Below, piece by piece: positions 15,916 to 26,016 of a stretch of 64,000 nucleotides of DNA; positions within the stretch are counted from its first letter, which is position 1, and every line of letters starts with the position of its first letter. The notes beneath the pieces are model-generated. The model saw only the letters and a list, made by a program, of their open reading frames with translations. It did no database searches and was not told the DNA's origin. The stretch is from Oxalobacteraceae sp. CFBP 8761 (GTDB lineage: Bacteria > Pseudomonadota > Gammaproteobacteria > Burkholderiales > Burkholderiaceae_D). The DNA lies in assembly GCA_014841595.1 (NCBI GenBank), contig JACYUE010000001.1, positions 1,972,996 through 2,036,995 of the forward strand, in the 5' to 3' direction. The translations under genes and the position numbers were made by a program.

Positions 15916-16296
15916 CGATTTATCTCCAATTATTTTAATTTTGAAGCGCCTGCTGATGGCCATCAAGGCGTCGCGGGTCGCGGTAGGTCGCATTGAGACT
16001 GCAGGTAGCGCCCCGGATAAACGTTGGGAGATCAGGCACGTTCTGTGACAGGGTATTTCCCCATTAAACTTTCCGGGACACTGCTGCAGTTCAGGACGCA
16101 TGTTAGATCACGAATTCTGCATGAAAAAAGCGAATAATTTCGATTTGGAGTCATTCGCTTTTTTCGTGGTAGAAGATCGTTGTGATAGGCTTGTGTCATC
16201 CCGAACACCAACGATGCGCGTACGAACCGGCGTCGAGTGACGCTGATTTATCGCAAACGATGTGAACCCAATCGACCTGCCCACACACGACATTTC
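15916..16296. promoter_or_regulatory. Divergent promoter region between the Bug and LysR genes
   Basis: 381 bp shared regulatory space. The notable element is a perfect 13-bp inverted repeat at 16123-16135 / 16153-16165 (GAAAAAAGCGAAT and its complement) with a 17-nt AT-rich spacer. Its A-rich and T-rich flanks would make a terminator-like hairpin on both strands; alternatively it is a regulator-binding dyad. No definite promoter was assigned. Confidence 0.5.
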
Positions 16297-17196
16297 ATGA
16301 CTCTCAAACAACTAGAAGCGTTTTACTGGGCGGCTACTCTCAACAGCTTTTCCGCCGCCTCCGGTCGTCTGAATGTCACGCAGTCGACACTTTCCAAACG
16401 CGTCGCGGAACTGGAGTCTTCGTTGGGCGTGTCGCTCTTCGCCCGTTCTGCCAATCGGACGATACTCACAGAGCACGGACAGCTTGTCTTGGCGAAAGCC
16501 CAGCAGATGCTGGTCATGGAAGCGGACATCAAATCGCTGCATGGCGGACCACAACCTCTGCGCGGAACGTGCCGTTTTGGCATCAGCGAGTTGACCGCGC
16601 TGACATGGTTTCCGAAATTTGTTTCGCGGATCAATGAGCTGCATCCGCAATTGCTGCTTGAACCTTACGTCGATCTTGGTTCGGCGCTGGAAAAAAAGCT
16701 GATGCGGGGGGAGATCGATTTCGCCATTTTGCCAAAAACCAGTTCGGGCAACACGATGTTGTCCACCGTGGCATTGGCAACGCTCGATTTCGCCTGGATG
16801 GCGTCGCCGCAACGCATTGCCGCAAAGGACGAGCTGACGATCCAGGAGATCGAGCAACATCCGATTATTGTCATGACGAGCGAGTCGAGGCTGACCGAAT
16901 CTTTTCAACAGTGGTCATCGCAACACAATGTCACCGTTCGGCGTGTCCTCGCGTGCAATAGTTTGAGCGCTATCGTCGGACTCACTGTCGCAGACGTTGG
17001 CATCAGTTTTCTCCCGCGCCGGTTTCTCGAGCCGATGGTTCAGCAAGGCAAGCTTAGCGCCTTTCAAAGTAATCCTGCTTTGCCGGCCATCGAATATTGC
17101 TTCCGCTGGCGAGCCGATGACACGCGCACGCTCGGTCCAACCCTGGCGCAGCTTGCCCTGGAAGAAGTGGACTATTCACTGACGTACGGGTTCTAG
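16297..17196 (+). CDS. LysR-family transcriptional regulator
   Basis: 299 residues. The N-terminal winged helix-turn-helix (MTLKQLEAFYWAATLNSFSA, then RLNVTQSTLSKRVAELESSLG) occupies residues 1-60, and the periplasmic-binding-like effector domain runs from about 90 to 295 (GTCRFGISELTALTWFPKFV..., GLTVADVGISFLPRRF). ATG at 16297 is selected because it opens the conserved LysR N-terminus. It is divergent from the Bug gene and precedes the MFS, dehydrogenase, RraA and porin genes on the same strand, so it likely activates them in response to the transported acid. Confidence 0.93.
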   Translation: MTLKQLEAFYWAATLNSFSAASGRLNVTQSTLSKRVAELESSLGVSLFARSANRTILTEHGQLVLAKAQQMLVMEADIKSLHGGPQPLRGTCRFGISELTALTWFPKFVSRINELHPQLLLEPYVDLGSALEKKLMRGEIDFAILPKTSSGNTMLSTVALATLDFAWMASPQRIAAKDELTIQEIEQHPIIVMTSESRLTESFQQWSSQHNVTVRRVLACNSLSAIVGLTVADVGISFLPRRFLEPMVQQGKLSAFQSNPALPAIEYCFRWRADDTRTLGPTLAQLALEEVDYSLTYGF

Positions 17197-17503
17197 GTTT
17201 TCTGTGCTTGCGCGTGTTATGGCGATGACCGCCATGAAACCGTGCATGAAGTCCAACCGACCTTGTTCACGACGCATGCGTTGCCCTTATGGCAGAGCCG
17301 TGTCGCATCAGCGCTGAAAAACTTTTTATACCCGAATAAAAAAAGCCTCCGCGTTAGCTGCGAATATTTTTCACCGCGAAAAAAATGAATAGCAGCCGAT
17401 CGAAATAATTCTCTTTTTTCTTGCTGGGGTCGTGATCTACCATGGGTGAAAGGCTGCAGCTCGATCTGCAGTCCTACAACAATAACGAACATGGAGACAA
17501 GCC
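17197..17503 (+). promoter_or_regulatory. Upstream region of the MFS-dehydrogenase-RraA-porin genes
   Basis: 307 bp without a gene. It is AT-rich around 17320-17415, including an inverted repeat TTTTTAT (17323-17329) / ATAAAAA (17336-17342), a plausible LysR-regulated promoter area. GGAGA at 17492-17496 is the ribosome site for the TTG start at 17504. Confidence 0.4.
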
Positions 17504-18892
17504 TTGGAGAATTCTTCGGGTAAGCGCACGCGCTACCGCTGGATCGTCTTACTGATGATCTACGTGACCTACATGATTGCTGGAGCAGACCGCGCCAATA
17601 TCGGCGTACTCATTCCCGTCATTCGCCAGGACTTCAACCTCTCCAACACTGACGTTGGCGCACTGGCAAGTCTCTTCTATATCAGTTACGCCATCATTCA
17701 GATTCCGGCAGGTTATCTGTTCCAGAAATTCGGTGTGCGCAAGCTGCTCGTTGGCTCGATGGTGCTGACGTCGCTGGCAACGCTGGTAACCGGTCTGGCC
17801 GCAACTACGCTACAACTCAAACTCGCGCGGTTCGTGCTGGGAGCTGCTGAAGGTCCGATCAATATCGGTATCGTGTCGACGATCAATCGCTGGTTTCCCC
17901 CTCAGGAAAAGGGACTCGCTACTGGCGTATTCATGTCGTCCATCAAATTTGCGCCTGCATTCGTCCCGCCACTGTGCGCGTTCCTGATGCTGCATTTCGG
18001 TTGGCGCGAAGTGTTTTTCATTTTCGGCATACCCGGGTTCGTGTGCGCGGCGTTGTGGTATTTCCTGGTGCACGATGACCCCTCCGAATCAAAACGGTGT
18101 TCGCCGGCTGAGGTCGCGTATATCAAGGATGCACCACGCCAGGATGGAGGCGACAGCACCACGCAGCCTAAGCAGGTCGTCAGTTCGCGTGACTGGATTG
18201 ATGGCCTGATCCGTACCCGCGATGTGGATCTTCTTCAGACCAACAAAGAAGTCCTGCGGTCGTGGAATGTATGGGCCTGTGCACTGGGATACTTCTTTAT
18301 GGTCGGCATCACCTACACGATCATGACCTGGATTCCGACCTACCTTGTTTCGGTCAAACACTACTCGATTATGAAAATGGGGCTGGTCGCGTCGGCTCCC
18401 TGGGTGGGCGCCATTGTCGGCAACATCCTTGGCGGCTGGCTGTCAGACCGCGTATTCGCCCGTCGTCGCAAGCCCGTCATGCTGATTACTTCAGCTGCAA
18501 CGGTGCTGTCGATGTTTGCTCTGATTCATGCCCCGGCCGCTCCGCTGGCATTGTCTGCGATGTTTTTTTGCGTTGGCGTGTTGCTGAATCTGGGGTATTC
18601 GACGTTCCTCGTCTACCCGATGGCCATCGCCGCGAAAGAACGCGTCCCGTTCACGGCCTCGATCGTTAATACGGCAGGCTCTCTCGGCGGGGCATTCACA
18701 CCATTCGTCGTCGGCGTGTTGCTCGACAAGTTCAGCTGGACGTGGGTATTCGGCCTTCTTGCAGCAACCTCGCTGCTGACGTTCGTGCTGGTCGTCTCGA
18801 TGATCGAACCGCGCGTTCGCACCCGCTTTTCAGACGCCGCCACCGACGTGGATGCGCTGTCAGGAACTACCAAATCTTCTTCAGCTCCTTAA
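17504..18892 (+). CDS. MFS transporter, ACS (anion:cation symporter) type
   Basis: 462 residues with about 12 predicted membrane helices and a central cytoplasmic loop near residues 200-245. The N-terminus shows the ACS-type signature (GADRANIGVLIPVIRQDFNL, IQIPAGYLFQKFGVRKLL). A TTG start is inferred: GGAGA lies 7 nt upstream, and the nearby ATG at 17491 is out of frame. Relatives carry hexuronates, galactonate, tartrate or phthalate-type anions. It is followed after 8 bp by a 2-hydroxyacid dehydrogenase, so a hydroxy- or aldonic acid is a sensible substrate guess. Confidence 0.9.
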   Translation: MENSSGKRTRYRWIVLLMIYVTYMIAGADRANIGVLIPVIRQDFNLSNTDVGALASLFYISYAIIQIPAGYLFQKFGVRKLLVGSMVLTSLATLVTGLAATTLQLKLARFVLGAAEGPINIGIVSTINRWFPPQEKGLATGVFMSSIKFAPAFVPPLCAFLMLHFGWREVFFIFGIPGFVCAALWYFLVHDDPSESKRCSPAEVAYIKDAPRQDGGDSTTQPKQVVSSRDWIDGLIRTRDVDLLQTNKEVLRSWNVWACALGYFFMVGITYTIMTWIPTYLVSVKHYSIMKMGLVASAPWVGAIVGNILGGWLSDRVFARRRKPVMLITSAATVLSMFALIHAPAAPLALSAMFFCVGVLLNLGYSTFLVYPMAIAAKERVPFTASIVNTAGSLGGAFTPFVVGVLLDKFSWTWVFGLLAATSLLTFVLVVSMIEPRVRTRFSDAATDVDALSGTTKSSSAP

Positions 18893-18900
18893 GGCAAAAA

Positions 18901-19833
18901 ATGGCAATTTTTATCATGGACCGCATTGCGCAAGAGGCGGTTGATTTTCTGCGCGCTCATCACGAAGTCGTCGATTTTCCCATGTCGCGTGAGAAGGATT
19001 GGCGGACTGAGGCAACTGCGATGATCGTCAGAACATTCCAGATGCGTGAAGCTGAGATCGCATTAGCGCAACACCTGAAGATTATCGCCAAGCATGGCAG
19101 TGGCGTCGATAACATCGATATCCCTGCCGCGACACGCAAGGGAATCACGGTAACCAACACGCCCGGCGCGAATGCGGACGCGGTGGCCGAGTATGTGCTG
19201 ACCCTAGCCCTGGCCACGGCGCGCCGGGTCGCACTGTCAGATCGGCGCCTGCGAACAAGCGTGCCTGGACAGGTGCAGGACGGAATCGAGCTTGGCGGAA
19301 AGACCCTCGGCCTGATTGGTCTCGGGGACATCGGCTCGCGTACGGCAAGCCTTTTCCGCAATGCGTTTGCCGCCGAGGTGATTGCCTACGATCCGTATGC
19401 GCCGGCGTCGGCATTCGAACAGTGCGGCGCCCGCCAGGTACGTGACGTGTCGAGCGTGCTGACCGACGCTGACGTCATCAGTCTCCACGTGCCACTCATG
19501 GACAGCACGCGACATCTCATCGGCGCTGCGGAACTCGCAATGATGAAGCCGACCGCGATTCTGATCAACGCCGCGCGCGGCGGCATCGTCGATGAGTTGG
19601 CGTTGCATGCCGCCTTGCTTGACGGCCGGATTGCTGGTGCAGGGAGTGACGTTTTTGAAATCGAGCCGCCGCCTGCAGAGCACCCCTTGCTCAGTCTCGA
19701 TAATTTTGTCGGCTCTCCCCACGTGGCAGGCAGCAGCCGTGAAGCACTTCAGCGAATGGGATTCGGTGCTGCACGCGCAGTGCTTGCAGTCCTGTCTGGC
19801 GAAACGCCGCCCCATGTTCTCAACAACAAGTAA
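18901..19833 (+). CDS. D-isomer-specific 2-hydroxyacid dehydrogenase
   Basis: 310 residues. Substrate domain at about 1-95 and 280-310, NAD-binding Rossmann domain between them with LGLIGLGDIGSRTA (about residues 137-150). Catalytic residues are visible: Arg in NAARGGIVDE, Glu in DVFEIEPP and His in GSPHVAGSS. It interconverts a 2-hydroxyacid and a 2-oxoacid with NAD(P)(H) in the cytoplasm. It lies 8 bp after the transporter and 16 bp before the RraA-like gene, consistent with a short pathway in which a hydroxyacid is oxidised and then cleaved. Confidence 0.92.
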   Translation: MAIFIMDRIAQEAVDFLRAHHEVVDFPMSREKDWRTEATAMIVRTFQMREAEIALAQHLKIIAKHGSGVDNIDIPAATRKGITVTNTPGANADAVAEYVLTLALATARRVALSDRRLRTSVPGQVQDGIELGGKTLGLIGLGDIGSRTASLFRNAFAAEVIAYDPYAPASAFEQCGARQVRDVSSVLTDADVISLHVPLMDSTRHLIGAAELAMMKPTAILINAARGGIVDELALHAALLDGRIAGAGSDVFEIEPPPAEHPLLSLDNFVGSPHVAGSSREALQRMGFGAARAVLAVLSGETPPHVLNNK

Positions 19834-19849
19834 TCACCAAAGGACCCCA

Positions 19850-20542
19850 ATGAAAACTACGAAATTCGACAATGTCGCCGAGTTCGAGCGTGTTTCTGCC
19901 AATCTGGTCGATGAGGCACGGCAATTCCAATCCGCTGTCCTGTGTGACGTTGCAGGACGCCGCGGCGCCCTTCACGCACGCATCCAGGGGCTGTCTCCAA
20001 CAATGAAGCTGGCCGGCCCTGCATTCCCGGTCGAGGTACGGCCGGGCGACAACCTGCTGTTTCACGTTGCCTTGGCCCTGGCCAGACCTGGCGACATCAT
20101 CGTCGTTGATGGCAAAGGCTACGAGTCGAGCGCACTTGCTGGCGAATTGATGGCAACACAGGCCATCGCGGCCGGCATCGGCGGTTTTGTCATGGACGGC
20201 GCCATTCGCGATACCGACACGCTCGGGAACGGACCGCTGCCGATCTTTGCAGCAGGCCGCAATCCGGCCGGCCCAACGAAGGGTCTTGACGGACGCGTGG
20301 GCACAACCGTTGCAATCGGTGATGTGGCCGTGCATCCGGGCGATCTGGTGGTCGCCGACTGCGATGGCGTGGTGGTGATTCCTCGTACCGACGTGCCCGC
20401 CGTTCTGCTGGCGGCGCACCAGAAGCTCAAGGCGGAAGCCCAGCGCCTGAAAGAAATCGAAGAAGGGCTGCTGGTGTCGCCTTGGCTCGACGACGCACTG
20501 CGGATGGCAGGCGTGATCGGCAAGGAAGAAACCCTGCTTTGA
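19850..20542 (+). CDS. RraA-family protein (4-hydroxy-4-methyl-2-oxoglutarate aldolase-like)
   Basis: 230 residues with the RraA/HMG-aldolase signature: GDNLLFHVALALARPGDIIV, the GELMATQAIAAGIGG loop, and DGAIRDTDTLG carrying the Arg-Asp pair that binds metal and substrate. RraA homologues outside enterics usually act as class II pyruvate aldolases or oxaloacetate decarboxylases rather than RNase E inhibitors. The catabolic neighbours support the enzymatic role. The start at 19850 follows AAAGGACC. Confidence 0.88.
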   Translation: MKTTKFDNVAEFERVSANLVDEARQFQSAVLCDVAGRRGALHARIQGLSPTMKLAGPAFPVEVRPGDNLLFHVALALARPGDIIVVDGKGYESSALAGELMATQAIAAGIGGFVMDGAIRDTDTLGNGPLPIFAAGRNPAGPTKGLDGRVGTTVAIGDVAVHPGDLVVADCDGVVVIPRTDVPAVLLAAHQKLKAEAQRLKEIEEGLLVSPWLDDALRMAGVIGKEETLL

Positions 20543-20632
20543 TCACCACGCAGGGGATGGCAATGCGCGTCCCCGGCCTGGCTGAGGGCAGCTTGCTTCA
20601 GTGATCGTTTCATTTAACTGAAAAAGAATGAC

Positions 20633-21715
20633 ATGAACAAGAAACTGTTATCAGTACTCAGCCTTGCCCTTGGCGCGAATGCGGCCTTTGCCCAATCCAG
20701 TGTAACGATCTACGGCATCGCCGATGCTGCTATCGTCCATGAGCGCGGTGGCGCCGGCGGCAACGTGAACAAAATTACCAATGGCGGCGTTTCTGCATCG
20801 CGCATCGGCTTTCGCGGCAATGAAGAACTCGGTGATGGAATGTCCGCATTTTTCACGCTGGAGAATGGCTACCGCATCGATAACGGCGAGGTGGATGTTG
20901 CGGGAACGCTGTTCAATCGTCAGGCGTTTGTCGGTTTGAAGACACGTGCGGGTGCGTTGTCAATTGGCCGCCAGTACACGCCCTGGCACCAAACACTGGG
21001 CCAGGTCGCTGACCCATTCGTGACTGGTTATGCAGGGACATCCAAGAATCTGTTTCCCGATTCCGGGACGAATGTACGGACCAGTAACACGATCCAGTAC
21101 ACGGCGCCGGTCATGCAAGGGTTTACTGCCGATCTGGCTTACAGTTTTGGTGAGCAAGCCAGCAGCAGCAAGACCGGGCGGCAGATGGGCGGGTCCATCG
21201 GGTACGCGAGCGGGAAACTCGCTGTACGTTATGCGTATAACAAAAAAAATACCGATGTCGCTGGGTCACCGGGTGTCGCGCCAATTTCGAGAGACGACAG
21301 CACCAACCACCTGATAGCGGCGAATTACAATTTCACGGTCTTGAAGTTGCACGCTGCATATGGCAGGGACAAGGGCTTCAACAGCGCACCGATACAGAAT
21401 CCCAATAATCCATTTGGCGGTGTCCGGCCAACGCCGTCAACGAACAGCAATGCCATGTTGCTCGGTTTGTCAGCGCCAGTGCCTGGTGGGACTCTCATCG
21501 CGTCTGTCATGCGCAAGGACGACAGGACAAATGTCGATCAAGACGCGCGTGCCTGGGGCGTCGCTTATGTGTATGCACTGTCAAAGCGGAGCACCCTCTA
21601 CACATCGTACGGTGCTGTCGTGAATAAAAATGGCGCTGGCTATACGGTCGGTAGTAATGGCGAGACGGGCTCCGGAGATCGTGCATTCAACGCCGGGATG
21701 CGACACGTTTTCTGA
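20633..21715 (+). CDS. Gram-negative porin (Burkholderiales type)
   Basis: 360 residues. The signal peptide MNKKLLSVLSLALGANAAFA is followed by QSSVTIYGIADAAI, the classic first strand of trimeric beta-proteobacterial porins, and the protein ends in a C-terminal Phe (AFNAGMRHVF) as required for Bam recognition. The constriction-loop region around GQVADPFVTGYAG is present. It probably supplies outer-membrane entry for the cluster's substrate. It lies 90 bp after the RraA-like gene. Confidence 0.94.
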   Translation: MNKKLLSVLSLALGANAAFAQSSVTIYGIADAAIVHERGGAGGNVNKITNGGVSASRIGFRGNEELGDGMSAFFTLENGYRIDNGEVDVAGTLFNRQAFVGLKTRAGALSIGRQYTPWHQTLGQVADPFVTGYAGTSKNLFPDSGTNVRTSNTIQYTAPVMQGFTADLAYSFGEQASSSKTGRQMGGSIGYASGKLAVRYAYNKKNTDVAGSPGVAPISRDDSTNHLIAANYNFTVLKLHAAYGRDKGFNSAPIQNPNNPFGGVRPTPSTNSNAMLLGLSAPVPGGTLIASVMRKDDRTNVDQDARAWGVAYVYALSKRSTLYTSYGAVVNKNGAGYTVGSNGETGSGDRAFNAGMRHVF

Positions 21716-21768
21716 AAAATCGTCTGCACCTGGGCCGTAGGCGCGTCGTGAAGTGGTTTGCTTCACTG

Positions 21769-21802
21769 CCTACAGCAGGAACGCCGGCCCGCCGCCGCCC
21801 GG
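21769..21802. repeat. eutC: Right copy of 34-bp direct repeat (within eutC)
   Basis: It includes the last ten codons and stop of eutC, and is a direct repeat of 14815-14848 with 31 of 34 identities. Immediately outside it, GTAGGC / GCCTAC and GTGAAG / CTTCAC (21737-21773) form a bulged hairpin between the convergent porin and eutC genes. Confidence 0.8.
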
Positions 21803-22585
21803 CAGCACGTCATCCTGGGACGTCTCGTCCTTGAGTGCCACGCCGCTCAGCTGCCGTAGTTGCGCCTGCCTAAGCAGATAATGCAGCCGGGCAGCGGCTT
21901 GGACATAATCCAACCCCGCCGGCCTGACGTTCGAGATGCAGTTGCGACGCTCATCCGTCAGGCCGACGCGTGGCGCCCACGTCATGTAGATGCCCATGCT
22001 GTCCGGTGCGCTCAGACCCGGGCGTTCGCCAATCAGCACAACGACGATCTTCGCCCCCAGTAATTCACCGACTTCATCGCCCACGGCGACGCGGCCTTGC
22101 TGGACGATCGCCAACGGCGCCAGCATCCACGCTTCGGCGGCCAACTGTAGATGCAGCGCTGCGAGAAACGGCGCGGCATTCTGCGCGATCGCGTGTGACG
22201 ACAAACCATCCGCCACGACGATGGCCAGATCGCAGCGGCGGTTGCCATCGTCACGATCGGTCAGAAGCGCGCGTGATGGCGCATCGAGCCGCCGCCCCAG
22301 ATCCGGTCGCTGCAGATAGACGTTGCGGTTCGCAGCCGCGCTGTGCAGCAGGAGGGGGGGGCCAGCGTGCGGCCACGCTGCCTGCAATGCTGGCTTGAGC
22401 GCATCGATGTCGAGCGGAAGATGCACGGCGTCGCGCGCCCGCGCATGCGCGAGCTGAAAGTCGAGCTGTGCGCCTGTCGGCTGGCTGATGCCGGCAGCGC
22501 CCAGCGCAATGCGGGCGTCCGTAAATTTGCGCAGGGCTAGCCACTGTGCGGTGCCGGCAATGGGGTCGTCAATCGAATCGGACAT
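21770..22585 (-). CDS. eutC: Ethanolamine ammonia-lyase small subunit EutC
   Basis: 271 residues. Conserved EutC stretches are [19 protein letters not shown] and [18 protein letters not shown], and the Rossmann-like core shares the cobalamin site with EutB. With EutB it cleaves ethanolamine to acetaldehyde and ammonia using adenosylcobalamin. It begins 10 bp after eutB. The last codons form one copy of a direct repeat found again beside ycaO. A run of eight G on the plus strand (22355-22362) lies in the frame but the frame is intact. Confidence 0.95.
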   Translation of the reverse strand: MSDSIDDPIAGTAQWLALRKFTDARIALGAAGISQPTGAQLDFQLAHARARDAVHLPLDIDALKPALQAAWPHAGPPLLLHSAAANRNVYLQRPDLGRRLDAPSRALLTDRDDGNRRCDLAIVVADGLSSHAIAQNAAPFLAALHLQLAAEAWMLAPLAIVQQGRVAVGDEVGELLGAKIVVVLIGERPGLSAPDSMGIYMTWAPRVGLTDERRNCISNVRPAGLDYVQAAARLHYLLRQAQLRQLSGVALKDETSQDDVLPGGGGPAFLL

Positions 22586-22595
22586 GGGAGCAACC

Positions 22596-23987
22596 TCAGG
22601 ATGACTGCAGCAGCGCGCGTTGAAATGCCGGGGGCACGGTCCGCCCCAGCTCAACCTGGCCCGCGCCCTTGAAAATACCCATCGCGCGCAACCACGCATC
22701 GAACTCTGGCGCCGGCTGCAGGCCGAGCGCGCGGCGCGCATACAGCGCATCGTGGAAGGACGTCGTCTGATAATTGAGCATGATGTCGTCCCCGCCGGGA
22801 ATCCCCATCACGAAGGTGCAGCCGGCCGTGCCCAGCATCGTCAGCAGCACGTCCATGTCGTCCTGGTCGGCTTCGGCGTGGTTGGTGTAGCAGACGTCGC
22901 ACCCCATCGGCAGGCCGAGCAGCTTCGCGCAGAAATGGTCTTCCAGGCCGGCGCGGACGATCTGCTTGCCGTCGTACAGGTATTCCGGCCCCATGAAGCC
23001 CACCACGGTGTTGACCAGCAACGGCTCGAATGCGCGCGCCACAGCATACGCGCGGGCCTCACAGGTTTGCTGGTCCACGCCGTGGTTGGCATTTGCGGAT
23101 AGCGCGCTGCCCTGGCCGGTCTCGAAATACATGACGTGGTTGCCGACCGTCCCGCGGCCCAGCGACAGGGCAGCGGCGCGGGCTTCGCCGAGCAGCGCCA
23201 GGTCGATGCCGAAGCTGGCGTTGGCCGCTTGTGTACCGGCGATCGACTGGAATACCAGGTCGACCGGCGCGCCGCGCCCGATCGCCTCGATCGTGTTGGT
23301 CACGTGCGTCAGCACGCATGACTGGGTGGGGATGTCGTAGCGGCTGATGATATCGTCCAGCATCGTGACGAGTTTGACCACCTGCGCGACATTGTCGGTG
23401 GCCGGATTGATGCCGATGACCGCGTCGCCGCTGCCATGCATCAGACCGTCGAACAGGCTGGCCGCGATGCCCGACAGGTCGTCGAGCGGGTGGTTCGGCT
23501 GCAGTCGCGTCGACAGCGTACCGGCCAGGCCGATCGTGTTGCGAAAGCCGGTGATCACGCGGCACTTACGCGCTACCAGCACCAGATCCTGGATGCGCAT
23601 GATCTTCGATACCGCCGCCGCCATCTCGGGCGTGATGCCAGGGGCGACGTGCGCCAGCATGACGCCGTCGACCGCGTCGCCCAGCAGCCACTCCCGGAAA
23701 CTTCCCACGGTCAGGTGGCGGATCGGCGCGAACGCGGCAGCGTCGTGGCTGTCGATGATCAGGCGCGTGACTTCATCGGTTTCGTACGGTACGACGGCGT
23801 CGTTCAGGAAGGTGCGCAAGGGCAGGTCGGCCAGCGCCATCTGCGCGGCGACGCGCTCTTCGGCGCTGCCTGCGGCAACACCGGCGAGATGGTCGCCCGA
23901 GCGTGCGGGCGTGGCCTTGGCCAGCAGGTCGCGCAGATCGGCGAACCAATACGTTTTGGTGCCGACGACATGGGAGATCCGAGGCAT
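22596..23987 (-). CDS. eutB: Ethanolamine ammonia-lyase heavy chain EutB
   Basis: 463 residues, near the usual length for EutB. Diagnostic segments: [57 protein letters not shown] and [24 protein letters not shown] at 23987 has AAGGA upstream and starts just before the conserved N-terminal strand; a longer reading from 24047 is unlikely. It is the catalytic barrel subunit binding ethanolamine and B12. No eutA reactivase, eutD/eutE or microcompartment shell genes are in the window, typical of soluble nitrogen-scavenging EutBC. No cobalamin riboswitch was recognised upstream. Confidence 0.95.
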   Translation of the reverse strand: MPRISHVVGTKTYWFADLRDLLAKATPARSGDHLAGVAAGSAEERVAAQMALADLPLRTFLNDAVVPYETDEVTRLIIDSHDAAAFAPIRHLTVGSFREWLLGDAVDGVMLAHVAPGITPEMAAAVSKIMRIQDLVLVARKCRVITGFRNTIGLAGTLSTRLQPNHPLDDLSGIAASLFDGLMHGSGDAVIGINPATDNVAQVVKLVTMLDDIISRYDIPTQSCVLTHVTNTIEAIGRGAPVDLVFQSIAGTQAANASFGIDLALLGEARAAALSLGRGTVGNHVMYFETGQGSALSANANHGVDQQTCEARAYAVARAFEPLLVNTVVGFMGPEYLYDGKQIVRAGLEDHFCAKLLGLPMGCDVCYTNHAEADQDDMDVLLTMLGTAGCTFVMGIPGGDDIMLNYQTTSFHDALYARRALGLQPAPEFDAWLRAMGIFKGAGQVELGRTVPPAFQRALLQSS

Positions 23988-24183
23988 GAAGGCGGTCCTT
24001 CGCTTGTAGGGGGGCAATAGCGGGCGATTGCGCTGCACGACGCTCATGTTAGCAGCGATAGTGCCACAGGTCGGGTGTGTTCAGGGCGCGTGGCGACGGC
24101 GGCAACGGTGTGATAGCATCGCCGCTGATCTTGCACCATTGGCAACTCGCCACCATCACGACGACACCGACCGATCCGACAAT

Positions 24184-25584
<1,401 letters not shown>

Positions 25585-25674
25585 GAACGCAGAAACACCA
25601 TCCGATCGGTTCGCCAACAGGTGGCCCGGCATGTTAGGGTGCTGTTTTCACTCACCTTAAAGCAACCTGCAACC

Positions 25675-25998
25675 ATGCAAGACCTCTCCAAATACTCGCT
25701 GGCCAAACTTCGTGCTCTTGAAGAACAGGTCAACGATGCACTCAAAACGCACCATTTCCTCAGCATCAGCAAGGCGCGCGAACAGATCCTCCACATCGCC
25801 CGCAATGCCGGCCTGACCGAGAAACAGGTGCTGGCGATCAAAGCGCCGGTACCAGGAAAGCCGACCGCCGCCGCTGTCAGCTATACCAATCCCGACGATT
25901 CTGCCCAGCAATGGAGCGGTCGTGGCCGTCAACCGGCCTGGGTCAAGGCATGGCTTGCCGCCGGCAAGTCGCTCGAGGACATCAAGACGTCGGTTTGA
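25675..25998 (+). CDS. H-NS family nucleoid-associated protein
   Basis: 107 residues, the usual length for Burkholderiales H-NS/MvaT-like proteins. An N-terminal coiled-coil oligomerisation segment (LSKYSLAKLRALEEQVNDAL) precedes the C-terminal AT-hook-like DNA-binding domain WSGRGRQPAWVKAWLAAGKSLEDI. It is a likely silencer of AT-rich or acquired DNA, possibly including the nearby low-GC island. The start at 25675 is chosen because the upstream in-frame extension has no family similarity. Confidence 0.92.
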   Translation: MQDLSKYSLAKLRALEEQVNDALKTHHFLSISKAREQILHIARNAGLTEKQVLAIKAPVPGKPTAAAVSYTNPDDSAQQWSGRGRQPAWVKAWLAAGKSLEDIKTSV

Positions 25999-26016
25999 TC
26001 CGCGGCCCGGTCAGCG

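Larger units (their letters stand above)
14849..21768. mobile_element. Putative inserted metabolic island between eutC 3'-end repeats
   Basis: About 6.92 kb bounded by 34-bp direct repeats, holding six catabolic and transport genes. By eye it has lower GC and more AT-rich codons than ycaO on the left and eutBC on the right. No integrase, transposase or terminal inverted repeats are present, so the mechanism (att-like site use, or homologous replacement by linear DNA) is not evident. A perfect 11-nt palindrome GGTGAGTCACC (14847-14857) sits at the left junction. Confidence 0.5.

Noticed and set aside
14849..21768. Insertion sequence or transposon structure for the island
   Set aside because: No transposase, integrase or terminal inverted repeats were found; only direct repeats support insertion.
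22355..22362. Run of eight G suspected as a frameshift in eutC
   Set aside because: The eutC frame is intact with conserved motifs on both sides of the run.
23988..24183. Cobalamin riboswitch upstream of eutB
   Set aside because: No B12-box-like conserved core was recognised, and the space overlaps the divergent TonB-like gene's leader.
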